A stretch of DNA of 64,000 bases. Origin: Clostridiales bacterium (GTDB lineage: Bacteria > Bacillota > Clostridia > Oscillospirales > Ruminococcaceae). How positions within the stretch are numbered: the first letter of the stretch is position 1; every line of letters begins with the position of its first letter. Shown here piece after piece: positions 7,838 through 15,947 of the stretch. Both the position numbers and the translations under genes were made by a program. The DNA is taken from the NCBI GenBank assembly GCA_003150405.1, contig QAMM01000001.1, forward strand, positions 183,590 through 247,589, read 5' to 3'. The notes under the pieces are model-generated. The model ran no database searches. It worked only from the letters and a program-made list of their open reading frames with translations, and had not been told where the DNA came from.

Positions 7838-8011
7838 TGCTTTGACGTTTCACCCGCTCCCGCGGGTGGGCAACTCCGTTTCCAAGATTAACTAAACAAA
7901 TCTACAGGCAACGTCAAAGTATATGAAGGGCTGAAACTTTCGTTGTAGAAGGCGTATGAACGCGATCGAGATAAAGGAAATGCGTGCTTTTACGGCCCGG
8001 TGCGATACGCC
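7838..8011 (+). ncRNA. Structured RNA element, candidate orphan HEARO/omega RNA
   Basis: A 174-nt non-coding block interrupts the operon. CTTTGACGTT (7840-7849) pairs perfectly with AACGTCAAAG (7910-7919), enclosing the hairpin CACCCGC/GCGGGTG (7851-7868). A second domain is closed by GGCGTAT (7951-7957) with ATACGCC (8005-8011). It directly follows ATGA (7834-7837), the tetranucleotide where HEARO elements are known to insert and which fits the published IscB TAM pattern NWRR. No iscB ORF is present. The HEARO assignment rests on memory of architecture and flank; a cis-acting riboswitch for the following genes is the main alternative. Confidence 0.5.
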
Positions 8012-8095
8012 AAAACATGGTCTCCGGGATCATATAAAATAAAACTAAAAACACTATTTGTATTATTATCTGAAATTATACAAGGAGGCGTTCCT

Positions 8096-8431
8096 ATGAC
8101 ACCGATGGAACTTGCCAAAGCACTGAATTTAAAGGTTGTCAGCGCCGGGAATGGCAGCGAGCGGACGGCAGGCGAGGTATTCTGCTGTGATCTGCTCAGT
8201 ATCGTAATGGGAAAAACCAAGACTGACGCGGTCTGGATTACGGTGATGAGCAACATCAATACGGTGGCGGTGGCGGTGCTTTCCGACGTGAGCTGTGTGA
8301 TTGTCTCCGAGGGAATCCCGGTGGATGAGGAAATGACACGGCGGGCCGAGCAGCAGGACGTCTGCCTGCTGCAAAGCGATCTGCCTTCTTTTGACCTTGG
8401 GCTTGCTATTCACAAGCTGTTAAACCCATGA
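8096..8431 (+). CDS. DRTGG-domain protein (second copy)
   Basis: 111-aa paralogue of the protein at 5627. MTPMELAKALNLKVVSAG starts the domain, followed by the same alternating beta-alpha pattern (AVWITVMSNINTVAVAVLSDVSCVIV split over residues 43-68) and a DLGLAIHKLL C-terminal helix. AAGGAGG lies 8 nt upstream of 8096, so this start is used rather than the open frame from 8000, which overlaps the structured RNA. It overlaps the PHP gene by 4 nt (ATGA), implying translational coupling. Role presumably regulatory; ligand unknown. Confidence 0.75.
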   Translation: MTPMELAKALNLKVVSAGNGSERTAGEVFCCDLLSIVMGKTKTDAVWITVMSNINTVAVAVLSDVSCVIVSEGIPVDEEMTRRAEQQDVCLLQSDLPSFDLGLAIHKLLNP

Positions 8432-9114
8432 GATACTCATACGACCTGCACATGCACTCCTGCCTTTCCCCCTGTGGGGATATGGATATGACGCCGAACA
8501 ACATTGTCAACATGGCTTGTCTGCTGGGCTTGGACATCATTGCCGTGAGTGACCACAACACAGCCCGCAATCTGCCCGCGGTTTTCGCGGTGGCAAGGGA
8601 AGCGGGGCTGACGGTGGTACCCGCGATTGAAGCGTCCAGCGCGGAGGAGGTTCATGTGCTCTGCCTGTTTGAACGGCTGGAGGATGCCCTCTCCTGTTCT
8701 GACGAATTTTATGAGCACCTGCCGCCGGTCATCAACAGGCCGGAAATTTTTGGTGAGCAGGTCATCTTAAACGAAAAGGACGAACGGATTGGAACCATTG
8801 ACAAGCTGCTGATTAATGCGCTGGATTTGGGTATGAACGCTCTGCTTGAAACGGTGCGCCGCCACGGCGGCCTGCCTATCCCCGCTCACGCGGACAAAAG
8901 CGCTTATTCCATCATGTCAAACCTGGGGTATATTCCAGAGGAATACGGATTTCACTGCATTGAAGTCAAAAATCCGGACATCGGTCTGCCCTTCAAAGGA
9001 CGGCGCATTACCGACTCGGATGCGCACTACCTGCAAGATATTGCCGAGCCAATCCATTTTCTGGAGCTGCCGGAAAAAAGCGTGCAGGCTGTGCTGGCGT
9101 TGTTAAGCAAATAA
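8428..9114 (+). CDS. PHP-domain metal-dependent phosphoesterase
   Basis: 228-aa protein of the PHP superfamily. Metal-binding residues are visible as DLHMHSCLSPCGD (N-terminal HxH), VSDHN, PAHADKSAY and the C-terminal SDAH. These bind two or three divalent metals in phosphoesterases such as HisK-type histidinol phosphatase and 3',5'-nucleotide phosphatases. The substrate cannot be told. It is coupled by overlap to the second DRTGG gene and ends the hydrogenase-like operon; DRTGG-PHP pairs beside hydrogenase-like genes recur in clostridia from memory. A signalling nucleotide is a reasonable but untested substrate. Confidence 0.82.
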   Translation: MRYSYDLHMHSCLSPCGDMDMTPNNIVNMACLLGLDIIAVSDHNTARNLPAVFAVAREAGLTVVPAIEASSAEEVHVLCLFERLEDALSCSDEFYEHLPPVINRPEIFGEQVILNEKDERIGTIDKLLINALDLGMNALLETVRRHGGLPIPAHADKSAYSIMSNLGYIPEEYGFHCIEVKNPDIGLPFKGRRITDSDAHYLQDIAEPIHFLELPEKSVQAVLALLSK

Positions 9115-9425
9115 GCCCGGTGGAAGCGCCGCGGTGCGAACCCCCTCCTGCCATAGTTGACAGAAGATGGTTTTTGACGCGTAGGGAACATGCGCCGGGA
9201 GAACTGCGCACGTATACGCCCCCTTGAGACATGCCGGGTGGCGTTTGAATAATCTTACTGGGCGATGGGCCGCCATGTGTATGGATAAAACCACAGGGGC
9301 AACTGCGGAATTGCTCTCACACGACGCGGTGCATTGCGGCGAAAAACCGCAGGAATTTTGCCGCGGGATGATTGCTTTTTCTCTTGTGAGGGAGTAAAAT
9401 AAAAGAAAAAATAGGAGACAAAACA
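9115..9425. other. Gene-free GC-rich region with hairpin potential
   Basis: No ORF with a ribosome site is seen in these 311 nt apart from the GGAG just before 9426. Complementary segments include ACATG..GGCG with CGCC..CATGT between about 9228 and 9280, and GCGG/CCGC near 9337-9352 followed by CTTTTTCTC. It could be a structured RNA or leader of the reductase gene. I recognise no known class. Confidence 0.4.
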
Positions 9426-10418
9426 ATGGATTATTTTAAGCTACATAACACAGACATCAGCATTCCGAAACTTTCGCTGGGAACCTGGAGTTTTTCAGGC
9501 GCAAAAATCTGGGGTTCCAACGAGGAGCAGGATTCGATTAACACCATTCACGCGGCACTGGATGCTGGGGTCACCCTGTTGGACACCGCGGAAAAATATG
9601 GAGACGGCAAGAGCGAAGAAGTGCTTGGCAAGGCCATTAAGGGCCGCCGGGACAAGGCGATTATCGCCACCAAGGTCTACACCGACTGCCTGCATTATGA
9701 CGACGTCATCGCCCACTGTGAGGCGAGCCTCAAGCGAATGGATACCGATTACATTGATATTTACCAAATCCACTGGCCGAGCCGGGAAATCCCGCACGAG
9801 GAGACCTTCCGTGCATTTGAAAAGCTCAAGCAGGAAGGGAAAATCCGGTCGGTCGGCGTCTGCAACTATGGTCAAGGCGCACTGGACGAAGTGAAGGATT
9901 ACGGCGTTGTGACAAATCAGCTTCCCTATTCGCTCATTTGGCGGCTGGTGGAGAAGGGCATTATCCAGAAAAGCGTGGAAAACAACGTGGCTGTCTGGGC
10001 GTACTGTCCGCTGGCACAAGGGTTGCTGACCGGCAAGTTTCGTTCGATTGACGATGTACCGATGGGCCGCCGCGAGACCCGTTTTTACAGCGGCAAATGG
10101 CAGCAGGGCCGCCACAACGACACCGGCTTTGAAACCGAGATTTTCACCTTTCTCGACGTGCTGGCAGACGTCTGCGAAGAAACCGGCTTCCCGATGGCAA
10201 CGCTGGCGCTCGCTTTCCTGAAAAAGGCATACGGCGTTGGCAGCATTCTGATGGGGGCGCGCAACATTGGGCAGTTCCAGCAGAATCTCGCTGCGTTTGA
10301 GGCCGAGGTGCCGGATGAGGTCGTACAGCAGATTACCGACCTTTCCGAGGGTCTGAAGGCTGCTATGGGAGACAACCCGGACTTGTGGGAAAACCGCAAT
10401 GGCGGTCGGATGTATTAA
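9426..10418 (+). CDS. Aldo/keto reductase
   Basis: 330-aa NADPH-dependent oxidoreductase of the AKR superfamily, cytoplasmic (beta/alpha)8 barrel. The catalytic tetrad is in place: Asp and Tyr in LLDTAEKYGDG, Lys in IIATKVY and His in IYQIHWP; LAFLKKAYGVGSILMGAR forms the C-terminal cofactor-binding part. Size is normal for the YdjG/YajO/IolS-like branch. AGGAG precedes the ATG. It stands alone, followed by a strong terminator, so its substrate cannot be inferred from neighbours. Confidence 0.92.
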   Translation: MDYFKLHNTDISIPKLSLGTWSFSGAKIWGSNEEQDSINTIHAALDAGVTLLDTAEKYGDGKSEEVLGKAIKGRRDKAIIATKVYTDCLHYDDVIAHCEASLKRMDTDYIDIYQIHWPSREIPHEETFRAFEKLKQEGKIRSVGVCNYGQGALDEVKDYGVVTNQLPYSLIWRLVEKGIIQKSVENNVAVWAYCPLAQGLLTGKFRSIDDVPMGRRETRFYSGKWQQGRHNDTGFETEIFTFLDVLADVCEETGFPMATLALAFLKKAYGVGSILMGARNIGQFQQNLAAFEAEVPDEVVQQITDLSEGLKAAMGDNPDLWENRNGGRMY

Positions 10419-10452
10419 TTCCGGTTCTTATATGTGTTTTCGAATACAACCG

Positions 10453-10488
10453 AAAAAATCCCCTGCGCCGAGGTGCAGGGGATTTTTT
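10453..10488. terminator. Bidirectional terminator
   Basis: AAAAAATCCCCTGC (10453-10466) and GCAGGGGATTTTTT (10475-10488) form a GC-rich stem flanked by A and T runs on both sides. It can end the aldo/keto reductase on plus and the DUF2461 gene on minus. Confidence 0.93.
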
Positions 10489-10612
10489 CGCCTATGCATA
10501 TTTTGCCGGAGGCTGTGTTTTTCTGTATGAAAAATGGCCGTTCCCCACGCAGACAGCGCCGCTTTCTGGCAGTGGGCAGGAACTCATGCAGCCCAAAGGA
10601 GCAGGCTTCTTG

Positions 10613-11302
10613 CTACTTTTCTGCCTGTGCAAGGGTATTTGCACGGAGGAAAAACTCGTAAACCGGTTTCAGCCGCCGAAACCCTTCGGCAAGGGTATAG
10701 GAGAGTTCCTCTGAAAACAGAAGCCCCCAATCCTTGCTGTTACAGTTGACTGAAAGCCCTTTGCGTTCCAGCCACTCCCGCTCATCCGGCGGGGCGTCCG
10801 GAAAATGGGGACGTTTGTACCGTTCCCCTTCCAATGCGAACTGCGGTTGATTCTGAAGCACCTCCTGCGCGCACAGAAAGCTGCGGTCATGACTGAGCAC
10901 AAGAGAACGAACCGCATCCATATAGTCGGTCGGGAGAGAATAGTAGCCACAGCCGTAGCGAAACCCCGACGGGGAAAATTCAAAGAAAAATCCCGGCGGG
11001 CAGTAGACAATCTTTTTATCCCGCATAAAGGCGAGCCACATAACGTCTCGGTAGAGGGTTTTATCCTTGGAAAAACGGGTATCCCGGTAAATACGGGAGA
11101 TGGAGCGATCGACCCGCGGTTCAACGACGAGTTTGGGATCCATTTCCCGCAGAGTAGGTGCAAGCTGTTCGACCAGCTCTGCCAACGGGGCAAGGACAAG
11201 CTCCCGATACTGCGCCTTGTGCTCCTGGTACCAGACACGGCTGTTATTGAGCCGGTTTTCAACTAGAAAATCCAGCGTTTTGGCCGAAATTGGCATAAAC
11301 AT
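10613..11302 (-). CDS. DUF2461 family protein
   Basis: 229-aa protein matching the DUF2461/TIGR02453 family. Recognisable parts are FLVENRLNNSRVWYQEHK near the N-terminus, the block SRIYRDTRFSKDKTLYRD around residues 69-86, and FFEFSPSGFRYGCGYY around 105-120. Biochemical function is unknown for the family. No signal peptide or membrane segment. It is transcribed alone towards the shared terminator, with GTGGGG as a moderate ribosome site. Confidence 0.85.
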   Translation of the reverse strand: MFMPISAKTLDFLVENRLNNSRVWYQEHKAQYRELVLAPLAELVEQLAPTLREMDPKLVVEPRVDRSISRIYRDTRFSKDKTLYRDVMWLAFMRDKKIVYCPPGFFFEFSPSGFRYGCGYYSLPTDYMDAVRSLVLSHDRSFLCAQEVLQNQPQFALEGERYKRPHFPDAPPDEREWLERKGLSVNCNSKDWGLLFSEELSYTLAEGFRRLKPVYEFFLRANTLAQAEK

Positions 11303-11584
11303 GCCCCACTTTCATAAACGTAATTTGTTTTATCATAGCACATTGTGATGAAAAAAGGAACAGATAGGATTGCAGCGGTATTCTGTTTTTCAGCATGGTA
11401 GAGAGACCGCTCTACCCACTGAATGGAAACTTTTCTGCCGATATCTATAATTTGCAGACGAATCATTGAATTAGCGTCTCCAATTTATGAAACAAGAGCA
11501 AACTACTTTGACTTTTCACCTTTGACGATGGATTTCCCCATCCCGGCGCTGTATAATGAGGAAAAAACGGAAGAGGCGCATGCT
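11303..11584. other. Intergenic region ahead of the GNAT gene
   Basis: Contains a TATAAT at 11552-11557 (plus) shortly before the chosen GNAT start; TTGACG at 11522 is 24 bp upstream, too far for a normal spacer. An open frame from 11423 runs through this -10 and is therefore not taken as coding. Nothing else recognised. Confidence 0.4.
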
Positions 11585-12061
11585 ATGATGAAAATACAAA
11601 TCCGGCGCTACCAGGAAGCAGATACAGAACCGCTTACAGCGCTGATTCGACAAAACCTGCTGGCGGTGAACATCCGGGACTATCCGGCTGCGGAAATGGA
11701 AGCGCTGGCCAACGCATATCATACTGAGCGGCTCCGGCAGATTGCCGCTTCCACGCATTTTTATGTTGCCTGCGTGGCGGGGCGCCCTGTGGGATGCGGC
11801 GCAGTTGCACCCGGATGGAAACCCGGCACCTGCTGGGTACAAACGGTATTTGTTCATCCCAAGCATCATGGAGACGGCATTGGACGGCGTATTATGGAGG
11901 CGTTGGAACAGGATCCGCTGGCGGTGGAAGCTGACCGGATGGAACTGGGGGCGTCAAAAACCGCGCATGGGTTCTATTTGGCCCTAGGGTATACCGATCT
12001 TTCCGGTCAACCGGATCAACACGGGCTGTACCAGATGGGAAAGCGGTTAGGTGGATTGTAA
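11585..12061 (+). CDS. GNAT family N-acetyltransferase
   Basis: 158-aa acetyl-CoA-dependent transferase. The GNAT core is clear: substrate-side strands FYVACVAGRPVGCGAVAP, motif A VQTVFVHPKHHGDGIGRR with the Q/H-x-x-G-x-G acetyl-CoA loop near residues 90-100, and motif B LGASKTAHGFYLALGYT. The start at 11585 follows GAAGAGG and removes a 54-residue upstream extension overlapping a likely -10. Substrate unknown; single-gene unit. No sign of transfer. Confidence 0.85.
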   Translation: MMKIQIRRYQEADTEPLTALIRQNLLAVNIRDYPAAEMEALANAYHTERLRQIAASTHFYVACVAGRPVGCGAVAPGWKPGTCWVQTVFVHPKHHGDGIGRRIMEALEQDPLAVEADRMELGASKTAHGFYLALGYTDLSGQPDQHGLYQMGKRLGGL

Positions 12062-12302
12062 AAAACGTCAGTGGCCTTTGCGCTATCCATATGACCGGTA
12101 AATCCATAAAAAAATTGTGGAAAATACCAAAGGCGGAGAGCGGCCTTGTTTTACCACGGTCAGAAGAGGGTTTGATCGTTTTTGAAATGAGCCGGCAAAA
12201 CCGTCGGACATCTGACAAAATGAGGGGAACACTTTTTAAAACCAAACCGCCAAACCAAAACAGTTTTGACGAAACCTACAAAAAAGAAAGCTGTAGTTTG
12301 AG

Positions 12303-12342
12303 CACTTTTGGAATTGTGTTTTTCAAAAGTGTTTGCTATTAT
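12303..12342 (+). promoter_or_regulatory. Promoter with flanking inverted repeat upstream of GH39
   Basis: TTGTGT (12314-12319), 17-bp spacer, TGC-TATTAT (-10 at 12337-12342). Perfect 8-bp arms CACTTTTG (12303-12310) and CAAAAGTG (12324-12331) bracket the -35, as expected for a repressor operator. No regulator gene lies next to it. The 240 nt further upstream hold nothing recognisable. Confidence 0.5.
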
Positions 12343-12364
12343 AACTGTGAGGAGTTGACGAACC

Positions 12365-14251
12365 ATGCAAACCATTCAAATGAAGATTGATTTCAGCAAA
12401 AATCCCATTCCATTTCCCCACTTTTTCAATGCATTCGGCTATGCACACTGTGATTACACCTACACCAAGCCAAGCCGTAAAATGTACCGGCACCTGGCCT
12501 CGATTGGCCGCGATTTTTACTATATGCGGCTGCACAGCATCCTGACGGCGCACGGCGACGGCGATTTATACATTTTGACCGAAGGGCAGGACTATGGCAA
12601 CCCCGACGTCAACGCCGGGCGCTGGGTAGACAAGGTCTTTTCCATGAAGGACGGCAAGCTGGCCTGCGAGTGGAAGTATGTGGACCAGATTTACGACATC
12701 ATTCTCGCAAGCGGCGGGCGGCCGATTGTAGAGACCCACTTCATCCCCTCCTGTATTCAGAGTGAGGATTATTTTATCCCAAAGGATTACAACCTCTGGG
12801 CAGAGGTGTTGCAGCTTTTTGTCCGGCACTGCATTGAGCGGTACGGCCTTGATGAGGTGCGGAAGTGGTACTTTGAAATTTGGAATGAGCCGGACAACCA
12901 CGAAAAATGGCTTCACGATTCCAGCACATTAATGGCCTTTTACGACTATTTTGAATACGCCATCCACAGTGTGGACGACCAGCTGAAGGTTGGCGGCCCG
13001 GCGGTCAAGCAGTGGGAGGGCGCGGAAAAAATCTACCGTGAATTTTTAGAACACTGCGCGCACGGGCTTAATTACAAGCGCGGAACCTTCGGAACCCGCA
13101 TCGACTTTGTCTCGGTGCACTGCAAAGCCGGCTACCCGGAGGAGAACAACCCAAACATCGACGTCATGTTTGAGTGGCTCAAGCGGTATACCTCGATTTT
13201 GCAGGAATATCCGGAATTTCGGAATATTGAATTTTTCAACGACGAATCCGACATTGTATGGCACGGCAACCTCGGCACCTGGGTAAAAAGCTGGCTCAAC
13301 TTCCGCAATACCCATTACCCGGCGGGGATTACCTGCAAAATGATGACCAAATACTGCGACCTGGTGCTGGACGACTGGAAGGTCAACCTCAAGGTGGTGG
13401 ACAGCGACAACTGCCACACCCAGTGGGAACGCTACCTCTATTCCGGCAACCGTTCCCAGTTTACCCCGCTCAACAAATACGGGACCGATGATCTCATCAA
13501 AAAGCCGCTGTTCAACGCTTATGTGCTGCTCAACCGCTTGGGGGACATCCGTTACAAGGCCGTATGCAACGACGAGGGCTTTGGGGATAAATTCGGCGTC
13601 CTGCCGACCTCCTGCAAGGACGGCTATGCCGTAATGGTGTGGAACTTTGAGGACGGTATGGAGGACGACATCAACCCGCGGAAGGTACACCTCAAGCTGG
13701 ATGGAATGAAATCCGGGCGGTACCAGCTCGCCCATTACCGCATTGATAAGGAGCACAGCGCTTCTTATCACATCTGGCAGCAGTTTGGCAAACCAGAGGA
13801 GCCAAATGCGGAACAGATTCAGGCCATGCGCGCCCACGAGGGACTGGAGCTTTATGAGGATAAGACTGAAATGCTGGTGGGCAGCGATTGTGCGTTGGAC
13901 GTGGAACTGCCAATGCATGCGGTTTCCCTGCTGCTGTTCACCCCGGTGAGCCAGACGGCCCCGGCGGCGCCGGAAGGCATTTGGGCCACTGCAGAGGATG
14001 GATTTGCCGGCAACCGTCAAATCTTTTTGCAATGGAAGCCAAACCGTGAATACGATTTGATGCGGTATCGCATCCTGCGGAGCGAGGATGGCGGCGATTA
14101 TAAGGAGATCACCGGCAATACTATGCTGAATGTTTCGGCCTATACGGATATGACCACAGAGCGAGGAAAAACCTATCGTTACATCATCAAGGCGCAGAAT
14201 TTCTCCGGTGCGGAGAGCGGCGCCTCGGAACCATTTACCATTGAAGCGTAA
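12365..14251 (+). CDS. GH39-type glycoside hydrolase with C-terminal Fn3-like domain
   Basis: 628-aa retaining glycosidase related to family GH39 (beta-xylosidases and alpha-L-iduronidase). The acid/base Glu is E175 in EIWNEPD; the probable nucleophile is E294 in FFNDESD. A beta-rich region follows, and residues about 530-628 form a fibronectin-III-like domain (LQWKPN...YRILRSEDGG...TYRYIIKAQN). No signal peptide is seen, so it is probably cytoplasmic and acts on imported oligosaccharides. GAGGAG precedes the ATG. It is 15 nt from the MDR dehydrogenase, its likely operon partner. No transporter or regulator is adjacent, so the substrate is unknown. Confidence 0.85.
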   Translation: MQTIQMKIDFSKNPIPFPHFFNAFGYAHCDYTYTKPSRKMYRHLASIGRDFYYMRLHSILTAHGDGDLYILTEGQDYGNPDVNAGRWVDKVFSMKDGKLACEWKYVDQIYDIILASGGRPIVETHFIPSCIQSEDYFIPKDYNLWAEVLQLFVRHCIERYGLDEVRKWYFEIWNEPDNHEKWLHDSSTLMAFYDYFEYAIHSVDDQLKVGGPAVKQWEGAEKIYREFLEHCAHGLNYKRGTFGTRIDFVSVHCKAGYPEENNPNIDVMFEWLKRYTSILQEYPEFRNIEFFNDESDIVWHGNLGTWVKSWLNFRNTHYPAGITCKMMTKYCDLVLDDWKVNLKVVDSDNCHTQWERYLYSGNRSQFTPLNKYGTDDLIKKPLFNAYVLLNRLGDIRYKAVCNDEGFGDKFGVLPTSCKDGYAVMVWNFEDGMEDDINPRKVHLKLDGMKSGRYQLAHYRIDKEHSASYHIWQQFGKPEEPNAEQIQAMRAHEGLELYEDKTEMLVGSDCALDVELPMHAVSLLLFTPVSQTAPAAPEGIWATAEDGFAGNRQIFLQWKPNREYDLMRYRILRSEDGGDYKEITGNTMLNVSAYTDMTTERGKTYRYIIKAQNFSGAESGASEPFTIEA

Positions 14252-14266
14252 AAGGAGGATAACACT

Positions 14267-15295
14267 ATGGCAACCCACATGACAATGGCAAAGCTGGATC
14301 TGGTAGACGGCCCGGGTGAAAACACCCAAATGGCGGCAGTGCTGGAGCAACCTTATAAAATCCGGCCGGCTTATGCAAAAATTCCGGAGCCGGGGCCGGA
14401 CGAGGTTCGGGTAAAGATCAAATACACCGGAATATGCGGTTCGGACCTGGAGGCTTACCGAGGCACCCGCGCGCCGGAGTTCATCAGCATTCCGGCACGG
14501 CTTGGGCATGAAGTCGGCGGGATTATTGATAAAATCGGCGAGAACGTACGCGGCCTGCGGGTGGGTGATAAGGTAACCTGCCGCTATATTTGGGGGGCGT
14601 TTGCGCAGTACATTGTCTGCAAGCCATTTAATGTTAAGGTGCTGCCGGAACATTTCCCGCTGAAAACCATCAGCCCGGTGGAGGTTCTCCCAGGGATTCT
14701 GCACGCAGTGGATCTGGCCAAAATTGACCAGACCAAAAATGTGCTGATTATGGGGCAGGGCGTAAGCGGCCTCTTGATGACCCAGGCAGTGGCGCTCTCC
14801 AATCCGAAAAATCTTGTCGTCACCGACCTGTACGACAGTCATCTCACACTTGCAAAACAATACGGTGCCACCCATACCTACAAACTCTCCGCACACGACG
14901 CCAAGACGGCGGATGTAGTCAAGCAGGACTTCCCAGACGGATTTGACATCGTCATCCCCTGTTTGCTGGAGGGCGACGGGCTGGTGGACGCTATTGATAT
15001 GGCGGCGGTCTGCGGAAAGATTATCCTCTACGGATGCATTGGGGTTTGCAACAAGCCTATTGACTTTTTCCGTTTCCACCGCAAACGACTGGAACTCTAC
15101 AGCACCGAGCCGCGGCGGGACATCGACATGCGGCATTATTTCCACGATGGAATTGAACTCATCTGTGACGGACTAATCCAAACCGATGGAATCATCACCC
15201 ACATTGTTCCGTTCTCCCGGATTCAGGAGGCATTTGACATCCGCAACCAAGCGGGCGAGGATACCATTCACGTGCTGGTGGACTGCGAGGCTTGA
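14267..15295 (+). CDS. Zinc-type MDR dehydrogenase lacking the structural zinc site
   Basis: 342-aa medium-chain dehydrogenase/reductase. Catalytic-zinc residues are visible in GICGSDLEAYRG and GHEVGG; the Rossmann loop is MGQGVSGLLMTQAV, followed by VTDLYDSHL where the aspartate suggests NAD preference. The CxxCxxC structural zinc lobe usual after the first domain is absent (DKVTCRYIWGAFAQY instead). Best compared with sorbitol/threonine dehydrogenase-like sugar oxidoreductases. Translated 15 nt behind the GH39 gene with AGGAGG, so it probably oxidises or reduces the sugar released there. Ends at a strong terminator. Confidence 0.85.
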   Translation: MATHMTMAKLDLVDGPGENTQMAAVLEQPYKIRPAYAKIPEPGPDEVRVKIKYTGICGSDLEAYRGTRAPEFISIPARLGHEVGGIIDKIGENVRGLRVGDKVTCRYIWGAFAQYIVCKPFNVKVLPEHFPLKTISPVEVLPGILHAVDLAKIDQTKNVLIMGQGVSGLLMTQAVALSNPKNLVVTDLYDSHLTLAKQYGATHTYKLSAHDAKTADVVKQDFPDGFDIVIPCLLEGDGLVDAIDMAAVCGKIILYGCIGVCNKPIDFFRFHRKRLELYSTEPRRDIDMRHYFHDGIELICDGLIQTDGIITHIVPFSRIQEAFDIRNQAGEDTIHVLVDCEA

Positions 15296-15623
15296 ACCCC
15301 CAGCGGTAAAAGCACATATAAATCCTCTGCAAACAATAAAATTAAGAACCTATGCGGATAGTTGTAGGCTCTTAACAAAAGCACCTCAGGATTCTGGGGT
15401 GCTTTTTCATTGAGCGAAAGGCGAAAAATCCCGCGTGGAACGCATCTATCCTCGCTGTACCTTTCATAAACGGTTGGCTTCACCAACTATGAAACCGTTA
15501 CGGTACATTCAATCTTTTATCAAGCGGGCCGGTTGAAATATGCGTACATTAAAAACCTATGCCCTAAAAACTTTATGGTCAAATCGACTTAAACTATAGC
15601 AACTCACATTCTTGCATTCATCC
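15296..15623. other. Gene-free region between MDR gene and azlD
   Basis: Beyond the terminator at 15377-15408 it has an imperfect hairpin: TTTCATA (15462-15468) with TATGAAA (15488-15494) and GTTGG (15473-15477) with CCAAC (15483-15487). No coding sequence or known RNA class recognised. Confidence 0.4.
15377..15408 (+). terminator. Terminator of the GH39-MDR operon
   Basis: AAAAGCACCTCAG pairs with CTGGGGTGCTTTTT across a short GATT loop and ends in T5. Confidence 0.9.
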
Positions 15624-15947
15624 TTAGGGCAGGATATAGCGGATGACGCACTCCACCAGTAAAACACCGCCACAGGCCGACAGCGCAACGGTGAGCAGGC
15701 CCTTTTCAAAATAAGACAGTACTATAGCAATGAGCAGCCCTGACGCCGCTGACCAGACGCTTCCGGTGGAAAAGAAAATATCTGGGAAGGTCATGGCGCC
15801 GAGGACGGCATACGGCACATAATACAGAAACGACTGCACAAATTCGTTTTCCAGCTTGCGCTTGAATACGGCAAGCGGAAGCATTCGGATAAGGTAGGTG
15901 ACCCCCGCCATGACGGCGAGATTAATCCAAAAAGTCTCAGGGAGCAT
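15624..15947 (-). CDS. azlD: AzlD-like branched-chain amino acid exporter subunit
   Basis: 107-aa membrane protein with about four hydrophobic segments and the AzlD signature GVTYLIRMLPLAVFKRK followed by FLYYVPYAVLGAMTFPDIF. AzlD is the small partner of AzlC in exporters of branched-chain amino acids or their analogues. Its ATG shares one base with the azlC TGA stop, so the two are coupled. Normal length for the family. Confidence 0.92.
   Translation of the reverse strand: MLPETFWINLAVMAGVTYLIRMLPLAVFKRKLENEFVQSFLYYVPYAVLGAMTFPDIFFSTGSVWSAASGLLIAIVLSYFEKGLLTVALSACGGVLLVECVIRYILP

Noticed and set aside
11423..11584. N-terminal extension of the GNAT protein
   Set aside because: The extra residues do not look like protein, overlap a TATAAT, and the internal ATG at 11585 has a ribosome site.
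13046..15145. 699-codon minus-strand frame across the GH39 and MDR genes
   Set aside because: It spans two clearly recognised plus-strand genes and has no family match; it is a compositional shadow.
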